A stretch of 22,820 nucleotides of DNA. It comes from JAAUQA01 sp036351435. GTDB taxonomy: Bacteria > Pseudomonadota > Gammaproteobacteria > Competibacterales > Competibacteraceae. The notes beneath the pieces were generated by a model that saw nothing but the letters and a program-made list of their open reading frames with translations, made no database searches and was not told the DNA's origin. Location: the NCBI GenBank assembly GCA_036351435.1, contig JAZBPA010000193.1:1-22820 (forward strand), in the 5' to 3' direction. Position 1 is the first letter of the stretch. Each line of letters begins with the position of its first letter. Of the stretch, positions 6,591-13,469 are shown piece by piece. Position numbers and translations under genes: made by a program.

Positions 6591-7610
6591 ATGAAAGCTT
6601 TTAAACGTAGTTCTCTGGTCTTGGCTGTTTCCAGTCTATGCTTTTCGTTTTCCGCGCTGGGAGCCGGTTTAGCAGGTCCAGCCCCTGCTGCTGTAAGTAG
6701 TAGTCTAGAAATTGATGCAGTATTCGATCCTCACGATAACAACGAGGCTGGGAATCCGGCAATCCAACCCGACCCCGCCTTCGATCCCGATCCTGACGGC
6801 GTTATTCCCGACCAGACCATGCAGTTCGGCGAAGTCGCCCGTGGCGAACGCGGCGACAATGATTTCATGTACGGTGGTCTGGGCACCGACGTTCTGCTTG
6901 GGGAGCGCGGAAATGATGTGATTATGGGCGGTCCTGAACACTTCAATCCCTTTAATCGCGACCGTGCTTTTGGCGGCTTCGGCGATGATGTGTTCGTGTG
7001 GCAGCCCGGCGATGGCTCCGACCGCTTTGAAGGTGGCCGTGGTGATGACGCGGTCGTGTTTGCGCTGATCGCACAGGATGACGACGAAGACCGGGTGTTA
7101 TTTGATCCTGAGGACGCCATTGATCCGAATACCGGGGCGAGTTTATCCAACTTCCGGGTTCGCCGTGACGAACTAGCCGGCGAAGTGTTGATGCGTGATG
7201 GCGATTTTGTGCCATTGACCGATGTATCGGCTTTACCGGGTTTCTGTGAAGTGCTGGACCGCAACAGCATTATTCCCAACGTCGACGATACCGCGGACGC
7301 ATTCGATGCGCTGGATATCGATCACTTGATTCGTTTCCGGCTACGCAGCGGCAATCTAGCCGTCACCATACAAGTTACGGATGTCGAGAACGTGGTCTGT
7401 GGTGGCCAAATCGCTGGCGATATCGAAGTGTTCGACCTCAAAGTCAGTCCGCCGCAACGGATTGTCCTTCCCATAACTGACTTTATCGATCTGCCGAATG
7501 CGTTTTTAGACCGTCGTCTGGAAGAGCGCATTAACCAGATGCTGGTGGTGTCCGCCGATGAAATCGCGGCTGGAAATGGCGAAATCGGCGTCACCGGCGA
7601 CGATTTATAA
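6591..7610 (+). CDS. Secreted RTX-like (Gly/Asp repeat) protein of the curli-type cluster
   Basis: A 339-residue protein with a clear Sec signal peptide (residues 1 to about 24, ending SALGA). After an Asp/Pro-rich segment (FDPDPDG, 64-70) come nonapeptide calcium-binding repeats of the hemolysin/RTX type: GERGDNDFM (85-93), YGGLGTDVL (94-102), LGERGNDVI (103-111), FGGFGDDVF (127-135) and a last one around EGGRGDDAVVF (147-157). The remaining ~180 residues match nothing I know and contain two cysteines (219, 270) that could form a disulphide. RTX proteins normally leave by type I secretion without a signal peptide, so Sec export combined with RTX repeats is unusual. Being first in a row with csgF, csgG and two curlins, it may be a curli accessory or cargo, but that is inference. 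GTGGAG stands 8 bases before the ATG. Confidence 0.75.
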   Translation: MKAFKRSSLVLAVSSLCFSFSALGAGLAGPAPAAVSSSLEIDAVFDPHDNNEAGNPAIQPDPAFDPDPDGVIPDQTMQFGEVARGERGDNDFMYGGLGTDVLLGERGNDVIMGGPEHFNPFNRDRAFGGFGDDVFVWQPGDGSDRFEGGRGDDAVVFALIAQDDDEDRVLFDPEDAIDPNTGASLSNFRVRRDELAGEVLMRDGDFVPLTDVSALPGFCEVLDRNSIIPNVDDTADAFDALDIDHLIRFRLRSGNLAVTIQVTDVENVVCGGQIAGDIEVFDLKVSPPQRIVLPITDFIDLPNAFLDRRLEERINQMLVVSADEIAAGNGEIGVTGDDL

Positions 7611-7626
7611 GCTAAGCCCACTCCTG

Positions 7627-7652
7627 GGTATTCCGGGTTAGCCCGGAATACC
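7627..7652 (+). promoter_or_regulatory. Perfect 11-bp stem-loop between the RTX-like gene and csgF
   Basis: GGTATTCCGGG (7627-7637) and CCCGGAATACC (7642-7652) pair perfectly across a TTAG loop. It starts 16 bases after the RTX-like stop and ends 23 bases before the csgF ATG. No T-run follows, so it is not a classical intrinsic terminator. An mRNA processing or stabilising hairpin that sets different levels of the two cistrons is more likely. Confidence 0.6.
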
Positions 7653-7675
7653 TGCCAACTTTGAGGCAGATCCTG

Positions 7676-8101
7676 ATGAGGAAAAAGACTTTGCTAACGG
7701 CTATGACGTTGTGTCTTGCAAGCACGGCAGGCGTTGTCCGGAGCGCTGATCTGGTCTATCAACCGATCAATCCGGCCTTCGGTGGTCGGGCGCTTAACGG
7801 GCAGTACTTGCTCAACAATGCCCAGGCCCAAAACGACTTCGAGGACCCGGATAGACGCCGTCAGGAAGACGACCCCAGTGATCAGTTCATCCGCGCCTTG
7901 GAAAGCCGCTTGCTGAACGGTTTGGCCAATCAAGTAGCGGAAGCGATTTTCGGCGAAAACGCCCAGGACAGCGGCACCATCACCTTCGATGATCAGACCA
8001 TCACGTTTGAGCGCGGCCTGGAAGGTATATCGGTCGAAATTGTGGATACCTCGAACGGGTCCAGCACCTTCATCGAAATACCGACCTTGCAGCTCGATTA
8101 A
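7676..8101 (+). CDS. csgF: Curli assembly protein CsgF
   Basis: A 141-residue protein: signal peptide 1-24 (ending VRSA), then mature DLVYQPINPAFGGRALNG followed by QYLLNNAQAQN (43-53). This is the hallmark NPxFGGxxxNGxxLLNxAQAQN segment of CsgF, which in E. coli inserts into the CsgG pore from outside and couples secretion to fibre nucleation at the cell surface. The rest (54-141) forms the flexible neck and C-terminal globular part and ends in short strands. The start is taken as ATG 7676 rather than TTG 7661, because GAGG at 7663-7666 is the ribosome-binding site and would lie inside the longer version. csgG follows after 36 bases, as expected for a shared transcript. Confidence 0.93.
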   Translation: MRKKTLLTAMTLCLASTAGVVRSADLVYQPINPAFGGRALNGQYLLNNAQAQNDFEDPDRRRQEDDPSDQFIRALESRLLNGLANQVAEAIFGENAQDSGTITFDDQTITFERGLEGISVEIVDTSNGSSTFIEIPTLQLD

Positions 8102-8137
8102 CACCAATAACAGCAGAACAAGACCGGAGCCGACACC

Positions 8138-9163
8138 ATGAACAAACTAGCCACAGGGGTGCTACTTGCCCTGAGTCTCGGCGGGTGCGCGACGACCCAA
8201 CAGGTTGAGTCGACCCCCCCGACTACCTTCGAGATCACCCCTGTTCACAACGAATTACGGGAACTCCCGCCACCAGAGCGGAAAGTGGTGGTGGCGGTGT
8301 ACGACTACGCCGATCAAACCGGCCAATACAAGCCGAGCGAGAACATTACCAGTTACTCCAGGGCCGTTACCCAAGGTGCAACATCGATTCTGATCAAAGC
8401 ACTGCAAGATGCCGGTCGCGGTAGTTGGTTCACCGTGGTGGAGCGTTCCCGCCTGAATAATTTGTTGAAGGAACGCCAGATTATCAAGGAGATGCGTAAA
8501 CGCTATGGCGAAGCTGAGCAGGGGTTGCCGCCGATGCTATTCGCCGGCCTGATCCTGGAAGGCGGCATCATCTCCTTTGACTCCAACACTAAAACCGGCG
8601 GCGTGGGAGCGCGCTATCTCGGGATCGGCGCCGGTACGGAATACCGACAGGACACGGTCACCGTGTATTTGCGGGCGACCAGTACCCAGTCCGGGGAAAT
8701 TCTGAAATCGGTGATGACGCGTAAAACCATCGCCTCGTTCGGGGTTAGCGCCAGCGTATTCAAATTTGTCAGCTTCAAGGAGTTGCTGGAAGTTGAAGCG
8801 GGCTACACCTCCAACGAACCCGGCCAGGAAGCGATCAAGCAAGCCATTGAAAAGGCGGTATATGCGTTGATTGCCGAAGGCGCGCACAGCGGCCTATGGG
8901 CATTCCGCAACGACCAACAAGGCCAACAGATTATTGATCGTTATAAGGCGGAAAAGAACCAACAGCCGCTTCCCAAGGTACAAGCGTCAGCGCTGGAGCC
9001 GCGCCTCCCTGAGGCGGAGCCGCGTTTGACTCAAGATTCGGGTAATGCAGATGTCGTGCAGTGTGACGATGGCCCGATAACCCGGAGTAGCAAGCCTTCG
9101 GCCGCTCTTGCTACTTCGACTTCAACTCTAAGCGGTCCACAATCTGAGGTAACCTCATCATGA
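8138..9163 (+). CDS. csgG: Curli secretion channel lipoprotein CsgG
   Basis: A 341-residue lipoprotein with lipobox LGGC (Cys17). The core matches CsgG, the nonameric outer-membrane pore for curlins: VAVYDYADQTGQYKP (52-66), AVTQGATSILIKALQD (76-91), VVERSRLNNLLKERQII (100-116), GGVGARYLGIGAGTEY (154-169), SGEILKSV (185-192) and GYTSNEPGQEAI (222-233). Aligned by eye to E. coli CsgG, the constriction residues Asn55 and Phe56 correspond to Ser72 and Tyr73, an aromatic swap. The family normally ends near residue 275; here about 65 extra residues follow, low in complexity, with an EPRLPEAEPRL repeat and a Ser/Thr-rich end. GGAG at 8126-8129 precedes the ATG. The stop overlaps the next start as ATGA. 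Confidence 0.94.
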   Translation: MNKLATGVLLALSLGGCATTQQVESTPPTTFEITPVHNELRELPPPERKVVVAVYDYADQTGQYKPSENITSYSRAVTQGATSILIKALQDAGRGSWFTVVERSRLNNLLKERQIIKEMRKRYGEAEQGLPPMLFAGLILEGGIISFDSNTKTGGVGARYLGIGAGTEYRQDTVTVYLRATSTQSGEILKSVMTRKTIASFGVSASVFKFVSFKELLEVEAGYTSNEPGQEAIKQAIEKAVYALIAEGAHSGLWAFRNDQQGQQIIDRYKAEKNQQPLPKVQASALEPRLPEAEPRLTQDSGNADVVQCDDGPITRSSKPSAALATSTSTLSGPQSEVTSS

Positions 9164-9747
9164 AACTGAAATTCGCAGCGCTATTAGTCGCCATGACCCT
9201 AAGCACCAGTGCCTGGGCTGACCAGAACACAGCCTATATCGATCAGGTCGGTAACGATAACATTGCCGATGTGTTCCAAGGCGGCGACCGGAACGTGGCC
9301 GAGGTTTATCAAGGCGGTGACGAAAATGTCGCGTTGGTTGATCAAGGAGGCAGCGACAACCAAGCCTACATTGACCAAAGCGGTAACCGCAATTTCGCCG
9401 ACGTTTCTCAGGGCGGCGATTACAACTACGCTGACGTGGATCAATCTGGCAATGATAACTCAGCCATAGTCGATCAGGGCGGCGATTACAACGAAGCCTT
9501 AGTCGAGCAGAGCGGTGATTATAACGAAGCCGAGGTCTATCAAGACGGTGACTATAACTTGGCCGACGTGCTGCAAAGCGGTGACTATAACTTGGCCATC
9601 GTCGACCAAAGTGGTAGCGACAACGTGACCTATGTCGAGCAGACCGGCGACTTCAACGAGGCCGATGTGCTGCAGGCCGGGAACGAGAACTTGGCTGAAG
9701 TGTTCCAAAGTGGCGACGGCAACACCGCGTTTGTGACTCAGTTCTAA
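9160..9747 (+). CDS. csgA: Major curlin-type amyloid subunit (CsgA-like)
   Basis: A 195-residue secreted repeat protein. Signal peptide 1-20 ends in SAWA. Residues 23-187 are fifteen consecutive units of exactly 11 residues with pattern N-x-A-x-[VI]-x-Q-x-G-x-x (first unit NTAYIDQVGND), and 188-195 is a final partial unit ending VTQF. The Gln, Asn and Gly ladder is that of curlin repeats, two units making one ~22-residue coil as in CsgA. The mature part has about 36 acidic residues, only two Arg and no Lys, with many Tyr in the turns (GDYN), so the fibre would be strongly negative. There is no N22-like leader segment before the first unit. It is coupled to csgG by the ATGA overlap and has GAGGT at 9146-9150. 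It is called CsgA-like because of its regularity; CsgB identity is less likely. Confidence 0.88.
   Translation: MKLKFAALLVAMTLSTSAWADQNTAYIDQVGNDNIADVFQGGDRNVAEVYQGGDENVALVDQGGSDNQAYIDQSGNRNFADVSQGGDYNYADVDQSGNDNSAIVDQGGDYNEALVEQSGDYNEAEVYQDGDYNLADVLQSGDYNLAIVDQSGSDNVTYVEQTGDFNEADVLQAGNENLAEVFQSGDGNTAFVTQF
9226..9747 (+). repeat. 33-bp periodic coding repeat of the curlin
   Basis: The DNA encoding the 11-residue units is a tandem repeat with a strict 33-bp period over about 15.7 copies. Many copies share cores such as GGCGGCGA or AGCGGTGA followed by TTATAAC or CTATAAC, while synonymous positions differ. Neighbouring near-identical units around 9511-9600 suggest recent unit duplication. Copy number could change by slippage or recombination. 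Confidence 0.8.
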
Positions 9748-9781
9748 GGCGCATTGGTTGAAGCGCATTGTTCTCCGGTAG

Positions 9782-9802
9782 ACCGCTTTTGTCGGCGGTT
9801 TT
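9782..9802 (+). terminator. Weak first terminator hairpin after the curlin gene
   Basis: ACCGC (9782-9786) pairs with GCGGT (9795-9799) across an 8-base loop and runs into TTTT (9799-9802). It is a short stem, 34 bases after the curlin stop, and may add to the strong terminator that follows directly. Confidence 0.4.
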
Positions 9803-9846
9803 GGGTCAGGTCTCGCCCCTAAGGGGCAAGACCATGACCCTTTTTT
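9803..9846 (+). terminator. Strong intrinsic terminator between the two curlin genes
   Basis: GGGTCAGGTCTCGCCCC (9803-9819) pairs with GGGGCAAGACCATGACCC (9823-9840), with one bulged T and one mismatch around a TAA loop, followed by six T (9841-9846). It ends only 19 bases before the ATG of the second curlin, leaving no room for a promoter downstream. The second curlin must therefore be expressed by read-through, or from a promoter inside or upstream of the terminator. Confidence 0.85.
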
Positions 9847-9865
9847 CATGTGAGGCTTATCCCAA

Positions 9866-10420
9866 ATGAAAACCAATCCACAACTTTTGGTGGTACTGAT
9901 GCTAGGCACCATTCTCAGCCATTCGGCGTTAGCCGGTTCCAGTGTATCCATCAGACAGGTCGGCGAAGGTAATCGTAGCGAAGTCCGTCAAACAGGACAA
10001 TCGAACAACGCCGTTATTGAGCAAGACGGCGATGACAATCTAGCGACCCTGCTGCAATCAGGCGATGCCAACGATGCTAAGCTGGAACAGCATGGCGAGT
10101 CGAATGCCGCTGATGTGCGGCAGGATACCGGCAACCTATCGCAGCAACTGCAGGCTGGTACCGGCAATGGAATGACGTTGATTCAAGGCAGCGAGAACTT
10201 TGCCCTGCAATACCAAATCGGTAACGACAATCACGCCCATATGGAACAAAACGGCATCGCCAATAATGGCTCGGAAATGCAACTGGGTAATAGTAATAGT
10301 CTGTCGCTGATTCAAAACGGCAACGGATTATCGGCCACGCTCGGCCAGACTGGCGACGGCAAGGCGCTAAGCGTGATTCAAAACGGTGATGATGCCGCGA
10401 TTGAGATTCAACAACGTTAA
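9866..10420 (+). CDS. csgB: Second curlin, CsgB-like nucleator or minor subunit
   Basis: A 184-residue secreted protein with signal peptide 1-23 (ending SALA). About fifteen curlin-type units follow, for example SVSIRQVGEGN, RSEVRQTGQSN, NAVIEQDGDDN and LATLLQSGDAN. They are less regular than in the preceding gene: several units have 10 residues, some lack the Gln or Gly, and the composition is mixed in charge. The last residues are IEIQQR, a basic end comparable to the terminal repeat of E. coli CsgB, which binds the membrane or CsgF and seeds CsgA. The irregularity and the Arg end argue for the nucleator role, but this is inference. TGAGG at 9851-9855 is the likely ribosome-binding site, just after the terminator's T-run. 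Confidence 0.8.
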   Translation: MKTNPQLLVVLMLGTILSHSALAGSSVSIRQVGEGNRSEVRQTGQSNNAVIEQDGDDNLATLLQSGDANDAKLEQHGESNAADVRQDTGNLSQQLQAGTGNGMTLIQGSENFALQYQIGNDNHAHMEQNGIANNGSEMQLGNSNSLSLIQNGNGLSATLGQTGDGKALSVIQNGDDAAIEIQQR

Positions 10421-10428
10421 GAGAAACC

Positions 10429-10455
10429 TATCCTGCCCGCTAAAAGGGCAGGATA
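10429..10455. terminator. Hairpin between the convergent curlin and MarR genes
   Basis: TATCCTGCCC (10429-10438) pairs perfectly with GGGCAGGATA (10446-10455) over a 7-base loop. It lies between two convergent genes and is probably a shared end signal. Neither side has a long T-run, so efficiency is uncertain. Confidence 0.6.
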
Positions 10456-10473
10456 AGGAATGTACTGAGCGGA

Positions 10474-10929
10474 TTAGCTACGCAAAGCCGTCAAGGTTTC
10501 CGACAGCCGGGTACTGAGCTCCTGCCATTGTTCAGCACCGACCAGTTCGGTGAATTTCGCCTGCGCACGTTGCCAGTGCGGTACCGCATCAAGCAACGCC
10601 TGTTCTCCCTGATCGGTCAATCGGACTGATTTCCCCCGTTTCGCATTGCTGGTTATGTCAATCAAACTGTCCCGCTCCAGTGGGCGCAAATTGCGCGACA
10701 GCGTCGACGGTGACAGCATTAATTCACGTGCCAAACGCCCCATACTGAGTTGCCGTTCCCTAGCCAATATAACCAACACCACCACCTGCGTGGAACGCAG
10801 ACCGGTCGGTTGCAAATAATCGTCATAAAGCTGCGTGACGGAACGCGAGGCTTTGCGCAAATTAAAACTGCCACAGACACGCAATACCTCATCGCAGGTA
10901 TCCGGGGGCAAAGGATGATGTTCAGTCAT
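10474..10929 (-). CDS. MarR-family transcriptional regulator
   Basis: A 151-residue protein with the MarR winged-helix fold. An N-terminal helix (residues about 14-42) leads to LRSTQVVVLVILA (44-56) and the recognition region LSMGRLARELMLSPSTLSRN (61-80). The wing is SNAKRGKSVRLTDQGEQAL (93-111), and a C-terminal dimerisation helix closes the protein. Cys12 and Cys19 lie in the N-terminal helix region and could sense oxidation, as in some MarR proteins, but this is untested. It is divergent from the winged-helix/AAA gene and convergent with the curlin genes. Three copies of a 13-bp motif 22-73 bases upstream of its start suggest autoregulation and control of the divergent gene. The inducer is unknown. 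Confidence 0.88.
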   Translation of the reverse strand: MTEHHPLPPDTCDEVLRVCGSFNLRKASRSVTQLYDDYLQPTGLRSTQVVVLVILARERQLSMGRLARELMLSPSTLSRNLRPLERDSLIDITSNAKRGKSVRLTDQGEQALLDAVPHWQRAQAKFTELVGAEQWQELSTRLSETLTALRS

Positions 10930-10951
10930 GGTGGCTGGTCCGCTTAGGTTG

Positions 10952-11002
10952 TTTCAATTGTTTCTAAATTATTTCAATTGTTTCAATGTTTTCGATTGTA
11001 TC
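10952..11002. promoter_or_regulatory. Triple TTTCAATTGTTTC repeat, candidate MarR operator
   Basis: TTTCAATTGTTTC occurs at 10952-10964 and again exactly 20 bp later at 10972-10984. A third copy with two changes, TTTCGATTGTATC, lies at 10990-11002. Each contains the palindromic CAATTG or a near match. The spacing of about two helical turns places all copies on one face of the DNA. They lie in the divergent gap before the MarR gene, the typical position of an autoregulatory operator. Confidence 0.6.
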
Positions 11003-11122
11003 AGCCCTATTTACAAACGCAATGGGCTGTAGTTATATTGCATATACATTTTAGGCTGTAATACCCACATAGACAATGTAAGTATTGATAGGTTCATGCG
11101 GACCTTGGAATGAGGACGGACA

Positions 11123-12775
11123 ATGTCATCAACAGTATTTGATCCAATGAATCAAACCATCCTTGCAGACGGCCAGCGGGTCCAGTTGACACCCAAAGCT
11201 TTCGCCGTGCTTGAGCAGTTACGCGCCCGCGCCGGACAACTCGTGACCAAGGATACACTGTTGAACAGTGTCTGGCCGCATGTCTGCGTCGGTGACGCGG
11301 TACTCAAAAACACCATCCGCGAGATTCGCCGGGCGTTACAAGATGATCCACGCCAACCCCGCTTTATCGAAACGGTACACCGTAGAGGGTATCGTTTGAT
11401 CAATGAATTACCCACCATAGAAGTTGTAGCAACAGCTGATTCGTCGGCTCCCCAACCCGAGGCTGACTCTACGCCAGCCGTTCACGAATGGGCGCTTGCC
11501 GAATTACAACGTAACTGGCAATCAGCTCAGGAAGGGCAGCGTCAGTTCGTGCTACTCAGCGGCGAGCCTGGCGTCGGCAAAGCCGCTTTGGTCGCACAGT
11601 TACTGCAAGCCGTCGGTAACCAGCAAGATACGCTGTGTGTGAAAGGGCAATGCATACAACAGCAAAGTGGTAGCGGGGCGTTCCTACCGATTTACGATGT
11701 AGTAGCGCAACTCAGCCGCTGCTATCCCCGCGATCAACTGGTGGTGCTGATGAATCGACACGCACCTAATTGGCTGCTGCAGATGCCTTGGCTTTGTGAC
11801 CGTTCCCATGATAGTCGTGCGGTCAGTTCCGCTGGGGTAGATTTGTTGGCGGAAATGAGCGCTTTACTAGAAGTGCTGAGCCAAAGTCGACCGCTGTTAT
11901 TGGTCATTGAAGATCTGCATTACAGCGATCAAGCCACCTTGAAACTATTGGCCTATCTGGTGCGCCGGATTGAACCGGCCCGGCTTTGCTTGGTTGCCAC
12001 AGTCTGCTCTTGGAGCGTGCCCGCTGTGCACCGTTCGCTCAATCATCTATTGCAAGATCAGAGCTTTAGTCATCAGTGCAGTAGCGTACCGCTAGAGTTT
12101 CTGAACGAGCACGATGTCGTCGCTTATCTCCGTCGACGCTGTCCCACTACCGGCGTGCCGCATGCAGTCGCGAAAGCGCTGTACAAATACACAGAAGGTC
12201 ATCCCCTGTTGCTGACCTGTGCGGTAGAAGGGCTGCTGGCGGACGGTACGCTAAGCCGAGAAGGGGAAAATTGGTCTTTGCAGGCGTTGCCGGAACCGTC
12301 ATCGCTGCCCGACAAGGTACGCCATGCGCTGGATGCGCGCAGAGAAAGTCTTGATGATTTGCAAAAACGCGTGTTGGAAGCCGCGAGTCTGATCAACAAA
12401 CCGTTTTCGGCCGCGGTAATCGCCACACTACTGGAACAGAATCTAGTCGCCGTTGAAGAGGTGTGCGAAGAACTGGTACGCAGCGGTCAGTGGTTACAAC
12501 CAGTCGATGCCCTGGAAGCGCGGGAAGATCCGTTCGTCACCCATTACCGGTTTACCCGCACACTCTATAAGCGTTATTTCTTCAACACACTATCAATGGC
12601 GTCCCGCCAGCGGCTTCAACAGCGCCTCTCTTGGTATCAGGACCATGCACATAATGTGCAGGTTATTCCGGTCGTACCTGATTCGGTCAATTTCTTCAAG
12701 CGCCGCGCTAATACAGATCTTACCAACACTTTCCGTCATCCGAGCACGGCAGCCAAATACCGGGCCGCCAGTTGA
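11123..12775 (+). CDS. OmpR/PhoB-type winged-helix regulator with AAA ATPase domain
   Basis: A 550-residue cytoplasmic regulator. Residues about 1-93 are a Trans_reg_C winged helix (VQLTPKAFAVLEQL, then LLNSVWPHVCVGDAVLKNTI, then FIETVHRRGYRLI). After a linker comes an ATPase domain with Walker A GEPGVGKAAL (147-156) and Walker B PLLLVIEDLH (257-266). The residue after the Walker Lys is Ala instead of Ser/Thr, which should weaken Mg-ATP hydrolysis. Relatives of this type are usually longer, with C-terminal TPR repeats; here the protein ends about 250 residues after Walker B in a basic tail, and transposase debris begins 260 bp later, so it may be truncated. GAGGA (11112-11116) supports ATG 11123. 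The DNA-binding type fits the 11-bp phased TTACC array before the curli-type genes. Confidence 0.8.
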   Translation: MSSTVFDPMNQTILADGQRVQLTPKAFAVLEQLRARAGQLVTKDTLLNSVWPHVCVGDAVLKNTIREIRRALQDDPRQPRFIETVHRRGYRLINELPTIEVVATADSSAPQPEADSTPAVHEWALAELQRNWQSAQEGQRQFVLLSGEPGVGKAALVAQLLQAVGNQQDTLCVKGQCIQQQSGSGAFLPIYDVVAQLSRCYPRDQLVVLMNRHAPNWLLQMPWLCDRSHDSRAVSSAGVDLLAEMSALLEVLSQSRPLLLVIEDLHYSDQATLKLLAYLVRRIEPARLCLVATVCSWSVPAVHRSLNHLLQDQSFSHQCSSVPLEFLNEHDVVAYLRRRCPTTGVPHAVAKALYKYTEGHPLLLTCAVEGLLADGTLSREGENWSLQALPEPSSLPDKVRHALDARRESLDDLQKRVLEAASLINKPFSAAVIATLLEQNLVAVEEVCEELVRSGQWLQPVDALEAREDPFVTHYRFTRTLYKRYFFNTLSMASRQRLQQRLSWYQDHAHNVQVIPVVPDSVNFFKRRANTDLTNTFRHPSTAAKYRAAS

Positions 12776-13036
12776 TCGGAAAATGAGTATTGCCAGGAAT
12801 TGCATGTGAGGTAGCAACGAAACAAATGCTCTGAACAGTTCACTCGCGCTATGTGGCAGTTGACGAAGCAATCAGGGATCGAGGCCATCAGCTCAGGGTT
12901 GTTTAACACCGATTTTCACGAGCTAGATAACCGTCTAAATTAGGCTAAAGTTTTTTTTATTATTTAGAACTTACGCATTGACGAGCGCACCCAAATTATG
13001 GCAGAGGTTAATATTTTGAGCCGCGCTTAGCCCCAA

Positions 13037-13411
13037 ATGATCCGAACCACCACGCGTCCGCCGACGGGGCATTGTACCCTACCGATGTACATGGGATTTT
13101 TGATGAGTGAGCCAAAAACAATCACGTGTAGCCGCTTGGCGGAAGTGATGGAGATATCCCACGACAGCGTGAACCGCTTTCTCCTGCGGGAAACCTATGA
13201 GCCGGAAGACCTGTTTAACGAAGCCAAGGCACTGCTAAATCCAGTTGGTGGGACACTAAGCGTGGATGATACGGTCTTGGATAAGCCCTACAGTCGGCAC
13301 ATGGCGTTAGTAGGCCACTTCTGGTCGGGCAAACACCACCGCGTGGTGAAGGGCCTCTTTGCGCAGGGACAGCCTTACGAAAAAGTCTTGGAGCAACTGA
13401 TGCCCGCTTGA
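13037..13411 (+). pseudogene. Truncated DDE transposase (IS701/IS4-like)
   Basis: The frame contains the N-terminal part of a DDE transposase: FLMSEPKTITCSRLAEVMEISHDSVNRFLL (residues 21-50 from ATG 13037, an HTH-like segment), DLFNEAKALL, then LSVDDTVLDKPYSRHMALVG with the first catalytic Asp, and FWSGKHHRVVKG. In intact relatives the KG is followed by INLIT and several hundred more residues carrying the second Asp and the Glu. Here the frame changes to unrelated sequence (LFAQGQPYEKVLEQLMPA) and stops. The family name is from memory of the DDTVLDKPYS motif, so treat it as approximate. AACTTACGCA at 12968-12977 resembles an insertion-sequence terminus and may be the left end. Not functional. 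Confidence 0.7.
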
Positions 13412-13469
13412 TTCCGCGTCTCGCTCAGCATTTTTAGGTTAACTTTCCAAGTCGTGTAACGGCCCCGCC

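Noticed and set aside
7661..7675. Upstream TTG start for csgF
   Set aside because: TTGAGG is itself the ribosome-binding site of the ATG at 7676, and the longer form would spoil the signal peptide.
9226..9747. Regular 33-bp periodicity suggestive of a CRISPR array
   Set aside because: The period is continuous, multiple of three and encodes the 11-residue curlin unit; there are no distinct spacers.
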